A stretch of DNA of 64,000 nt from Selaginella moellendorffii. Its lineage: Eukaryota; Streptophyta; Lycopodiopsida; Selaginellales; Selaginellaceae. The notes under the pieces are model-generated. The model did no database searches, was not told where the DNA came from, and saw only the letters and a program-made list of their open reading frames with translations. The first letter of the stretch is position 1, and every line of letters starts with the position of its first letter. The position numbers and the translations under genes are program-made. The DNA lies in NCBI RefSeq assembly GCF_000143415.4, contig NW_003314390.1, positions 148,973 through 212,972 of the forward strand, written 5' to 3'. Shown here piece after piece: positions 34,901-45,728 of the stretch.

Positions 34901-35059
34901 TGACAAAGTTAGCCTTGCCTCAAGCTAACGCCATTATGCAAAGAATTTTTTGACTCAACAAAATGTTGCTGATCATAACTTCTGCCTTATCATTATAAGG
35001 GCGTGAAAGAACCAATTTTATTTGCCTTACGCTTTAAACCTAAAATTTTAGAGAAAGGG
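31951..35059. other. AT-rich repeat DNA without a gene
   Basis: It holds a possible second copy of LTR sequence near 32083 (AAAGAATGAACAAGAAATTC, compare 28003). Tandem direct repeats occur at about 32675-32800 (a 24-bp unit twice, then a ~46-bp unit twice). A dispersed repeat at about 32511-32640 recurs at 63149-63260. A GTATATTAATTGGGGTTTA segment occurs twice, near 32220 and 34350. The only long frames are low-complexity. Confidence 0.5.
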
Positions 35060-35877
35060 ATGGATGTTCAATCAAGGTGGAAAAACGCCGCAAGACTTGC
35101 TGCCAAGGTACAGTTATTTTGTGTGATCCAGCCTAAAGTTCTGTGGTTTTAGATTGGTAAAGGTTTGTCCAAATGTCCCGAAGCTATGATTCTTTCTGAG
35201 GACAACTGGCTTGAAGCTGTAAGATTCTGCTTTATTACTTAAGAAAGTTATGCTTCTCTTTTTCTACAAGCAGCATCGCAGAGGACACGATTTATATCGA
35301 AAGTTCACTACATGGCGATGGAGCAAAACAAAGGAGCCCTTTTTCCACTGGTACACTCTCTACACACACAGTTAATCCTGTCGTTCCGAACGACTTTTCT
35401 TTAACTAGGCTTGATGAAGGCGAAGGAAAGCATTGCACGATCTTCCTTACACATAAAGTTCATTATCTCAGTCCAGTAAGTGTGCTGTTATGTTCAATAT
35501 TGAGCTCTCTTGTAAACGCACAGAAGGAAAGGGAGAGATATGAAGTGAACGTCCAAGATGGTCACATGATCTTTAAAATCGATGGAAGGAAAGTTGATAC
35601 ACAATGGACTGAGTGGATGTTTGTGATGGACACTGACGACAGGATATATATTAGAGAGGTATCATACATATCTTTTGATGGGCAATTTTCTTCAATTATC
35701 TAGAAAGAGCATGGAAAGTTTCACCATTCTAGTTTTGCTGATCGATCCAAATTCCAGTGTTTAGACAATTTAAGTGGACATTATCGTCCAGAATCGGTTA
35801 ACTCCTTCCACAAGGAACTAAAGAAAAGGGGTTGCATGTTAAGCAAATGTCGTGTAAGAAATGACTGTTATTATTGA
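35060..35877 (+). CDS. IQM-like protein (IQ-motif calmodulin-binding family), N-terminally short, 189 aa
   Basis: Six exons with GT..AG introns and consistent phases: 35060-35107, 35153-35218, 35271-35350, 35409-35475, 35524-35658, 35704-35877. The product follows plant IQM proteins along their middle and end: RWKNAARLAAK-IGKGLSK, WLEA, HRRGHDLYRKF, KEPFFHWLDEGEGK, HYLSPKERERYEVNVQDG, VDTQWTEWMFVMDTDDRIYI, GKFHHSSFAD, LSGHYRPE. IQM proteins bind calmodulin through an N-terminal IQ motif; that motif and the preceding ~200 residues are absent here, and the usual ~500-aa length is cut to 189. The region between HHSSF and GHY is also shortened. The open, correctly phased exons argue for a working or recently working gene. 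The ATG at 35060 is the first in frame after AT-rich repeat DNA. Confidence 0.65.
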
Positions 35878-35884
35878 ATAATTA

Positions 35885-36390
35885 TGAGATTGATCTTTGC
35901 ACGGATTCTTCAAGAACGTCAAAGACTTGGACGAGCTGCGGCATGTTGAGAGCTCCTCCGACTTGAAATTTTGCCCTTTGAGACATGGTACCGTATGGCC
36001 TTCTCCATGTTGCTGTTTTTCGTGCAGGCACCAAGCATGATATTCCAGGACAAATCGTTGATCGATGGCATGCCTTGCCTCGCTTGGGCTCCATACATTT
36101 GCACCAGGAGATTTGCGAGGTTTCCGTGACCGGGTTATGCACAAAAGGGCGATGCTTGGCTTCAAGTGATGCTCGCAGTGCCACCACTGACCATCCCGTA
36201 AAAGAGCATTGTGTCTTGTGTGTAGGAAATCCAAACTTTGCTGCCAAACCTAGCCCAATTAAATTCTGCCTGGAATGGAAAAGAGAAGAAATTCCTAAAC
36301 ACAGAACTCGACTGAAGACATAAATATGTGCCCCTCCTCATCCAGACTACATGGCACTCCAGCCCAAGAGTACAGTGACCAACCATTCTT
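35885..36390 (-). pseudogene. PPR gene fragment, copy of the 25.7-27.3 kb gene's N-terminus
   Basis: Minus-strand pieces such as LSWNIMLGACTKNSNMEKA and the QISWCKCM-like out-of-frame segment match the N-terminal repeats of the PPR gene at 25659-27338 (FSWSIMLGAYTSNGDMDKA). Frames shift several times within 400 bp. The fragment begins 8 bp after the stop codon of the IQM-like gene. Confidence 0.6.
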
Positions 36391-37445
36391 GGTTTTCATC
36401 CGGCTTTTAAAGGTTGGGAGCTTCAAGATGGTTAAATCCCCCAAGAGGTCTGAAACATGTCCTAGACTCTCTATTACTCTCTCTTGAGGCCATTGAGTTT
36501 ACCACAAGTCAACGCCCTTTTCCCTTGGCAAGAGCATCGTGATACGGGTCAGTGCTGTAGCTCCAAATGCTGTGTGTGGAAATTCGTCCTCTCTGAAAGA
36601 GGACACTCAAAAGTTACTCACGAAATCCCACCCTCTGGACACAAAGAGCTCTACCCACTAAGAACACACTGGTAAACGTAGGTGAGGCCCAGCCTAACCT
36701 CACAAACCAGAATTACAAACTTAATATATTCTGCGCCTACACAACATGAGCAAGGGCCACGGGAACAGCATATGCCCAAGCTGGGCAAAATCAGCTCTTG
36801 CAAGACAATGTACTACTAATATTTAGCCAGTCCGTCCCAGGCTTGAACCGCAGTGTGCAAAGCGAGGCCATCAAGAATGTTGACATCCCAGTCAGAAAGC
36901 TGGTTTAGTGTGACTCGGCAATGCTGAAATTATCTAAGACATGCTAGAGGCTACTGCACTCTCAACTCCAAGGCTTGACAGGAGACCAGCCCAACTTGTT
37001 ACATCTTGATACTCTACAAAAGTCATATGAAGCAACCTCTTAAAAGGTACTAAATCCAAAAGTGATACCTCTTAACCTTTTAAAAGGTACTAAATCTTAT
37101 GGTGCATGCTTTACGTTCTCTTGTGCCTTTGCTTCTTGCCACTCTTCTTCCATCGCATATCATGAGAGTAGATGGGCGATGGCGATGACGATGATTACAA
37201 GTAAGAATTTGTATTGCGTATAAAGGAATAAGAAATGCGCTGGTTTCTTCGCCTGTTTAGATGGATGTCTCAAGCTTCCCTCCTTGACAATCCCTTGACA
37301 GCGGTGCCACCGAAAGCTAAGAACGATGAAACTTACAACTGATTTGCAGAGGATTTTGATGGCGATAGAGATTGTTACAGAAATTCCGGCTTTGCTGCTG
37401 TTACTTTGAACTTGTGGTCGTTTCTCTTCCCATAGTCTCTGCTGA
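36391..37445. other. Intergenic stretch, no gene recognised
   Basis: No open frame of substance. A short direct repeat CTTTTAAAAGGTACTAAATC occurs twice (about 37039 and 37077). Confidence 0.45.
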
Positions 37446-40400
37446 TTATTCCAGCAAGCTTTCCAAATCTTTGGATCTGGTAGACGGGACGGCCAAAGTA
37501 AGGCTCAGAATAAATTCGGCATTCTCTACCTCTGGGATGTCTTTGTGCTTGAGAATGGAAGACATGAACTCGAGGATATGTTCGCAATGGCTGTGGAAGT
37601 AGATGTCGAGGTATGCTGGCATCTCGGTGGCTGTTCTCACGTACTTGATTCTGGAAGAATAGATGTCCGCAATTGTTTGCTTCACTACTCTTCGCGGAAG
37701 AGGCGACACTTTCTGCACGTCCAGCGTAAGGAAATTAAAGACAAGAAAATATGCCACACACAACCTTCGCCTGCTCAAGAAGATCTGCCCAGTACGTTTG
37801 AAACTCCGAGGCAGCAGCGTCGTTTTGTAGCTCAGGTCGCAGTGCAAACATCATCGGGCCTACAGTTTGCACCTCCTTTGAAACCAGCAAAGAGCCGTCA
37901 AACTGAAACAGGGAGAAACATAAGCAAACGAGAAACAATCAATTTGACGAGATACTTACATGAGCATTATACTTGTTGACAAACTCACGGATGTATTTGT
38001 CCCTCCATATTCTCGCAACTTGCTCCGACTTGAGCTTGGACTTGAGCTTCGTCATCTCAAGTTCCAGGTCTAGCCTCTCCTTCACTGAGACTTCTTCTGC
38101 TTCAAGTGACTTAGCCAGGTCTTTTATAAAACTATCAGCCCCAAGCCCGGTAAAAGGACTGCGATCATCGCCACACTTTGTTTCCGGAGCCTCATTTTCG
38201 TGTTCACGCATTTGTCTGCCTGCAATCTCCAGAAAAAGCTTCGACAAGGTTTGGCCGAGAGCTGAACACATGTCCATCTGTAGCTCAAGTCTAGACTTCG
38301 CTTCTTCCAGTCCCCGGAGCAGCTTCGAGTATCTAAGAGACTGGTTGTTGTTTTGTTTTGTGTCTTCGTCAATTAGTTTGCGAAGCTCTAAAGCACCCTT
38401 GACAGTTTCCGTGACTATTCCATGCAAGGATCTCGCAAAGTTTGCAGAAGAGTACCAAGACTGCATGAAGACGGGAGTCAGTCGACAAAGACGTAAATAG
38501 AAACAAAAAAACACAGCTTACACTCCAAAGTTGCCTTGTCAAAGACTTGAGGCTCAGAGCTGAGACGGCAGCTTGTTCTTGCACTTTCGTTAGCGAGTTC
38601 TTCATTGAGTTCATGCACTGCTCGCACTCCTCGGCTCTTTGACGGAGTTGAGGGACGAGTTTTGACGCCCGTTCCACCATTCCAGCAGTCTTTTCTTCAG
38701 CAATATGTTTGATGGTTTTAATCGGCTCCAGTAGCGTCTCGTCACCCTCACGGATGATGCCATGCAAAGCCTCCAGCAAGACTTCTAATGCCTTCCAGAA
38801 CGCTCCGGTGTCGCTTGTTCCTTGACTGGGTATCTCCGGGGCTTCACTTGCGAGCAGCTTCTCAACAGATTCAATGCCGACAAAACAAACCGCGACAGTA
38901 TCCTGAAATTCTCTGATGACCGTGCTGATCTGGTTCCTGTAGTTCTGTAGCTGTCGACCTGTCTCACTCTTAAACGTTTTCTCATGTTCTTCAGCCGCTT
39001 CTGCTTGTTGCTTCAGTGCCTCCAAGGTTTGTAACAGATGAGCTTGCGTTTTCGCATGAGCAGCCTTCTCTTCTGGAATAGAATAGTCACTGAGCATAAT
39101 TCTGGACAAAAGGAAAGCTTTTCTCTTGTACCTTCGAGAGTATGCACGAAATGCTTTGTGAGGTCGTCTATGCTCCTACTGTGTCTGTCCATGTCGTTCA
39201 TTCTGTCCGTCTTCAGAGCGGACAAGGAGCACATCGTCTGCCCGTGAGCTTTCTTTTCCTCTGGAATAGAAAAGAAAAAATAAAACTCGTAACAGAATCC
39301 TATGGTGAATATCCGGAGATCACCTTGTAGTTCAAACTTCAGCAAGCTCACGCTCGAAGTAGTTGACTGAAGATTCAGCTTCGCGCTCTCGGCTTCAGAT
39401 CTAAGAGCCTGATTCGACAACACCATCTCCTGATAGGCTAGCTCCATAGAGCGTATATGTTCTGCTGTTTTCTTCATTTTGTCTTCTAGAGAGCGACGCA
39501 GGCTGATTTCTGAGTCCAATGCAAGTTTGGATGTCTCCAGCTTTCGCTCCAAAGCCTCGAAAGACTCCAAGGACAAGGCATTTTCATTTGGTTCTGTGAC
39601 AGTTTGGACGTACTTCATCTGAAAACAGAACCAAATGAACTGTTAATTTTCTTTCCCAAGTGGACTCTTACTTCAAATTCTTGTTTGACAACATCCGTCC
39701 GCGCTTCCTCTGCGATTGACTGGCACGCCTTTTCCATTTTAATCAAGGTTGCCACTTTGATAACGTCCAGCATATCATCATGCTACAGAAAGGAAGCATG
39801 AGACATATCGAAGCACACAATTCTTACCAGATGCTTTGCGTCCAACAAATCGGCCTTCTCTTTGCTCTTTGCGTCAGATATAATCTTCAACGCATTTCCT
39901 CGTGCCGATTCTACAAGCTCCTTCAATTCTCGCGGCTCTGTACAAGCCTCAACGCCAGCATTTGTTCTTAGAAGATCGTCTAAAGCCGTCAGTGACAGCG
40001 TGCAGCTCTCCATTTCGTCCACAACATGGCCAGTCCTCTCTTTCATGAAAGAGTACGCTCCCTTTAAATCCTCCCGTTCCATATACAAACCTGATGTAGA
40101 AAAAGCAAAGCACTTACACGACTACTTCCGAAACATCACCCAAGGCGATACCTTACAGTTTTAAGTGTTGAGGCCGCGGGTTAGTGACTACACTGGTCAC
40201 ACACCTTCGATGACTGCTTTTAGGCTTTGAACTTCCCCTTTGTCTGCTGCAGCTGTCCTCTTTTCTAAGGTAGAACGGTAATTCTCGTTTTCTACAAGAA
40301 GTTGCTGGACTTTCTTCTGCAATGCTGCACAACATCACACTAGAGTTAGAAAACAAAATAAGAGATGGGAAAACGCTTAGCACCTTCTACTTCGGCGACA

Positions 40401-41570
40401 AGCTTGGCATTCATTGAGCTGCGAGTGAGAATCTCTTTTTCTTCGAGAAGTTCCTGCACTTGAAGGCGCAATGCTGGCAACAAGCAGCCCTCAGAAGTTA
40501 AAACACAATTCCACAAGAACAAACCGCTGCGTACCTGCACACCTTTTTGCTTCTTCGTGGTAGAGCTCATTCAAGGCATAGTTGTCCCTGTCTAGCTTCT
40601 CCATGCTTTCGTTGGCAGAATTAAGCAGCTTTGTCCGGGCATTGAGATCCTTCTCTGCCGTCGCTAGCATCGACGTGAGCTTCTCGTTAATCCCCTTGAC
40701 TTTTTTGAGCTCCGCAGTGTTGAAGGCGGCATCCTCGAGCTCGTCGTTCGTCCTGCGAAGCTGTCTTTCGATGTCCGCCAGCCTTTTGGATGCCAGTTCG
40801 TTCTCTTCTCTAAGCCTGACCAGCTCTTTCAAATCGTCGGGACACTCCTCCTGGAGCCTCGTTAGCTCTTCCTCATGCCGGATCATCACCGCCTTGAGAG
40901 CATCGTTCGCGAGCTTCGTATCCTTGAGGCTCTTTTTGCAGCTTTCTATCTCCTGGTCGCGCTCACACACCGTTTCTCTCAGAGACTGGATCTCCTGCTG
41001 CTTCTCCAAAACATTTGCCTCGAGCTCGCGAATCTTCGCCTCGAAAGTTTCTTTCTCCTCCGTCCGTGCAAACTTCTCCGCGGAGGTTCTCTGGACGAGT
41101 TGCATGTAGCTTACTTCCAGCTTTGTCCTCGCACGATTGCTACTAGAGCCATTTCCCATATACTTGATAGGCTCCATCTCAAGCTTTGGAAGATAGCTCG
41201 TGAGAAGCTTGAATGCTGCCATGACCTTTTGAGCCGTCTCCTCGCCTAGATTCAACTCTGTGAGCACGCGAAACATCCCGATGGAATGGAAGTAGAGGCC
41301 GCGGTAGAGCAGATCCACCTGACGCGGCTCCAATCCATTGCTCTCAATCAGCTTCTTCCTGTCCAGCCCCGACCGCTTCAATCCACTCTGGAATCCCTGT
41401 GACTCACCGCCATTGACACCGTGAAAGCTTGCCGCCGCCGCCGCGAGGATCTTGACAAGCAGCCTGTCCAGCCACGCTTCCACCATCGCCGCCTGCTCCA
41501 TCTCGATCTCCGCCCCGTCGACCCATGGCTCCCTGACGAGATCTGCCAGGAGATTACCGTCGGAATCCAT
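37446..41570 (-). CDS. Large coiled-coil protein, about 1166 aa, 11 exons
   Basis: Exons on the minus strand: 41570-40535, 40473-40384, 40324-40205, 40090-39828, 39782-39672, 39618-39324, 39260-39132, 39072-38522, 38460-37960, 37902-37765, 37712-37446. All junctions are GT..AG and the phases add up to one open frame. The start is the ATG at 41568-41570 (MDSDGNLLADLV), since the only in-frame codon further upstream is TTG. Residues ~30-160 form a helical, non-coiled domain; most of the rest is heptad-rich coiled coil (LEANVLEKQQEIQSLRET, LRRTNDELEDAA). Exons 2 and 3 begin similarly (ALRLQVQELLEE, ALQKKVQQLLVE), as do exons 7 and 8 (EEKKAHGQT, EEKAAHAKT), suggesting exon duplication. No membrane segment. 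The ending (about 230 residues) is less coiled. I do not recognise the family; a scaffold or tether role would be a guess. Confidence 0.75.
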
Positions 41571-41985
41571 GGCGAGATCGATGGATCGCTCCGCCCTCTC
41601 ACATTCGCGAATCTCACCCAAACGAATCCCCTTGGGCGCCAATGCCAAACCCTACCACTGGAACGAATATTCACACGTCTCCGTACGAATGAGAGAATGT
41701 TCTTCCGTCCGCCTGCCGTACGTTATGAAGAACGAATATCCTTGGACCGAAAAGAGAATGTGCTTTCCGTACATTTTATTCCCTGTAATTTATTTGGACA
41801 CGGTGCTTTGCAGGCAGGATTGACCACTTGGGCGGCAGAGGCAGCGCCAGGGCAATGAGGCGCGAGGCGATCGATCGAGGCTGGAATCGCCGCGACGAGA
41901 TAGGGATCCCCCATTTCTCGCGGTAAGCGCAGATTAGGATCTTGCGAGCTACAGCGGAAGATCGGGCCTGGGGTTTTAGTCCGCC

Positions 41986-44476
41986 ATGGGGAATCTTTGG
42001 ATTGTCGCGATCAGCATCGCGCTGGGCATGGTAATCCTAGCTCCTGGCAGGGCGGGAGCGCAATGCGTTCCATCCAGGGGATGCACGGCAGTGGCCTTCT
42101 TTAATTTCACACAGAACGAGCAGCTCAACACAGTCTTCACCACTTTCAGCGTGAACTTCGCGCAGTTGCAGCAGTACAACGATCTTCGAAGCCAGGATTT
42201 CGTCCAAGCTGGGCAGTTTATCAAGATTCCCTTCCAGTGTGGCTGCATCAATGGGAGGCTCGCACATACCTTTGTTTTCAACAACGTGAGCCAGTCCGAT
42301 TCGTTTGCATCGATCAACACCAGATACTATCACGAGCTCTCCAACGTGGCGTCCATGAGCGTGGATCCTTCGCTCAACGGACAGCTCTTTCCTGGACAAC
42401 CAGTTAATGTGCTCGTGAATTGTTCTTGCGGGGATCCACGCTTTCCGGTGTTTGGGCTTTTCATGACGTATCCGGGTCAGAGAGGGGACCTGGTCCGAGA
42501 TGTTGCTACGAGGTTTAACACGACTGTCCAGAACTTGACAAACTACAATCCTTCTCTTGGAAACATAAACTCCTTGTCTCCTGACGATCGCCTCTTCATC
42601 CCTGCTACTCTTGGTGAGCTTCTTTTCTTGTCTATTGTTTGCTGATATTGTTTTGTTTCTCAGCGAATGGAACATACCCGCCATTCAGGTAAGAAAAAAC
42701 CTTTTCTGTGACAATTCTCTCAAAACGTATTTCCTTGTTAAACTCCCAGCGCTGGTAGCGATGGTAAGTGAATGACGCAGTTCGCTGTCGCTCCCTTGTA
42801 TCTGATCTCCGTGGCGCTGCAGGTTCCGGGTCAAGCAACACAGGTCTGATTGCTGGAGTCGCTGTTGGAGTTGGAGTGGTCGTCCTTGCTGCGGCGGTAT
42901 CACTGGTGTGGTTTTGCATGCGACGTTCGAAAAAGAAGAAAGTTGCCAAGTATCCCATGGACATGGAAGTGACTTCTGCCGACACCAAACATGGTTTGAT
43001 GCAATCTACGTTTCTTCGAGTCTCTTACCGGTTTGTGAATGATGCAGGTCTCCTTCACAGTCCAAGCGTTGGGTCCGTTCCCGCTGGTTTGTCAGGCTTT
43101 GCCGTGGATAAATCAGTCGAGTTTACATACGACGAGCTTTCGGCAGCCACAGGCAACTTCAGTATTTCAAACAAAATTGGTGAAGGTGGATACGGTGCAG
43201 TGTACTATGGTGAAATTCGTGACCAGGTTTGCGGCTGTTTTTCTTTTAGTTCAGCTAACAAGTTTTTTTTATCCTCCAGAAACTCGCCATTAAAAAGATG
43301 AACATGCAAGCCACAAGAGAGTTCATGTCGGAGCTCAAAGTCTTGACTCATGTCCACCACACCAATCTGGTAAGAAATGGTTCTTTTTAAAGCATTGAGC
43401 TGTATTCGCCATTCTTTCCAGGTCCAACTCATTGGTTACTGTACAGTGGATTCTCTATTCCTGGTGTATGAATATGTTGATAATGGTACATTGTCTCATC
43501 ATCTGCGTGGTTCAGGTATGCGAAGGTCATATTGGAATTCTTAATTCTCTTGAGAAACTTTCTACAGCGCCCTCAAGGCTTACCTGGAACCAAAGAATCC
43601 AGATAGCACTCGACGCTGCCAGAGGTCTCGAGTACATTCACGAGCATACTAAACCAACATATATCCATCGGGATGTGAAATCTCCCAACATTCTTATCGA
43701 CAAGAGATTACGTGCGAAGGTAAATAATTCTTCGTTTGTTTCTCATTTTTCTTTGCTGATGATTGGCACCGGTGCAGGTAGCCGACTTTGGACTGACTAA
43801 ACTTACAGAATCCGGCGCTGGAAGTGTCTCGTTAACACAGCCGACGAGGCTAGTTGGGACCTTTGGCTACATGCCTCCCGAGTAAGTCCGAGCCTTCTCT
43901 CAAATAGTGTAGCTATAAGCTGATCAATTTGTGTTGCAGATACGCTAGATTTGGTGATGTTTCTCCTAAGATCGACGTCTACTCTTTTGGAGTAGTTCTT
44001 TACGAGATCATCTCTGCAAAAGATGCTATCGTTCGTACGGTAGAGGGCGACGACTCAAACCCAGATCCCACACAAAGAGTTGCCAAGGGTCTAGTGATGA
44101 TGGTACGCAATATATAGCTAATTGTTAAACTTGATAACTTTGCTGGTGCAGTTCGATACAGCTTTGAAAAGCCCCGACGCAACGGAGAACCTCAAAAAGC
44201 TTGTAGATCCAGCACTTGGCACAGATTATCCTTTCGACTCGATCTGGAAGGTAAACAAAAGTTGAGTGCTCAGAGGTCGCGACTTGTAACATTTTCTTGT
44301 GTGATCAGCTGGCAAAGCTGGCGGAAGCTTGCACACAGGAGACCCCAGAAAACAGGCCAAACATGCGAGCAGTGGTGGTAGCTCTCATGACGCTGTGTAG
44401 CACCACGCAAGAGCTCGACTTTAGCACCAGCAGCCAGTCCAACGCTCAACTGAGAGGCCTCGTCTCCGGGAGATAG
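41986..44476 (+). CDS. LysM receptor-like kinase, CERK1/LYK type
   Basis: Exons: 41986-42613, 42664-42688, 42750-42763, 42823-43226 (probably with a further 54-bp in-frame intron at 42994-43047), 43280-43369, 43422-43515, 43568-43719, 43778-43881, 43940-44102, 44152-44250, 44309-44476; about 628 aa. Signal peptide 1-24, then an extracellular region of LysM type with Cys-X-Cys pairs (CGC, NCSCGD), ANGTYPPF before the membrane segment [20 protein letters not shown], and a kinase with [34 protein letters not shown] and GTFGYMPPE. All catalytic residues are present, so it should be active. The family binds chitin or lipochitin oligomers and signals in immunity and mycorrhiza. The YAR tripeptide after PPE is the form found in symbiosis-competent CERK1/NFR1 proteins. 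Head-to-head with the coiled-coil gene (about 415 bp between ATGs). Confidence 0.88.
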
Positions 44477-44806
44477 CAGCAAAGGGAAAAAAAATATCCT
44501 CATACAAACTCTACTTGTAAATTTATGCGCTTTCTTTGTTCCAGGAATTTTATCATCTCTAGCGAGAGATCTTAGTCCGCAAATTTTGGAACTCTTGAGT
44601 TTAAAGCTTGAATGTGATCAAACAATGTGACACAGATAAGATATTGGGATCGCCCATTGGCCACTCTCATCCACTCACAGCCAATCCAAGCACAGGATTT
44701 CGTACGCTGTGGTCATTTCGTTTTGGGCCACCTTGTACGGAACCATATCCACTAAGCCAAACAAGCCCGCATTGTGGTGTGGGAGGAGGAACAAGAAGAG
44801 GAAGGA

Positions 44807-45616
44807 ATGGCGGCCATGTCCTCCTCGCTGGGTCTCAGAGCCGCTAAATCAAAATTCACGGGCTCATTCGATGCGAGCGAAGCCGCGAGCGCGAGATTCA
44901 ATCCCAATTCCCGCGTTGGATTCGCGCGAGCGAGTGTGAACCATGAGCAATCGCAGAGCAGGAGGGCGGCGATGGTCGGCCTGGTGGCGGTGGCGGCGGG
45001 CGTGCTGGCCGTGGAGGAATCGCGAGCGCTGACCGGGATCAAGATCAATGGGCCGCCTCCACCATCCGGAGGACTGCGTAAGCAAAGATCCATTCCTGCC
45101 CAATTTTCCCAATTCTCCGCAAGTGGATTGATCAATTCATTGCGCAGCTGGGACGGAGAATGCCGATCAGCCGCGCGACTTGGATCTGCCACTCAAGGAG
45201 AGATTTTTCATCCAGCCGCTATCGCCCGCCGAGGCAGTGGGGCGAATCAAGGACGCTTCCAAGGACATCGTGGGCGTCAAGGAGCTCATCGACAAGAAGA
45301 GCTGGCCTTACGTTCGCAACGATCTGCGCAACAAGGCCACGTACCTGAGGTATGATCTCAAGACCATCATGGATGCCAAGCCCAAGGCCGAGCGCAAGGC
45401 GCTCAAGAAGCTCACGGACAATCTCTTCGAGGTGATTGACAAGGTAAGAACTCCAAATTCACCTTCTCGAGCCGAAAAAATCCGATTTTTAACATCTTTT
45501 CTTGCTTGTTTCAGCTCGACTTCGCAGCTCGAGCCAAGAATCCCACCGACGCGGGCAAGTGCTACGCCGAAGCCGTGGCTGCCTTGGACACTGTTATTGC
45601 CAAAATCTCGGCTTAA
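44807..45616 (+). CDS. psbQ: PsbQ, oxygen-evolving enhancer protein 3 of photosystem II, 222 aa
   Basis: Exons 44807-45077, 45148-45443 and 45515-45616; both introns are GT..AG and phases fit. The start MAAMSSSLG opens a plastid transit peptide. A hydrophobic, Ala-rich thylakoid lumen signal follows ([22 protein letters not shown]). The mature part has [19 protein letters not shown], then the four-helix bundle ([20 protein letters not shown], ending [19 protein letters not shown]). PsbQ sits on the lumenal face of photosystem II and helps retain calcium and chloride at the manganese cluster. Length and exon order are normal for the family. Confidence 0.92.
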
Positions 45617-45728
45617 ATAAATCTCTTCCTCCCACCACTGTTGATAAGAAAGAAAAAAAATCCTGTCCATGGATGATCGAGTAAGAACTTAGCTGCGCAC
45701 GTAACGAAGCGACATACCTCATCTCATC

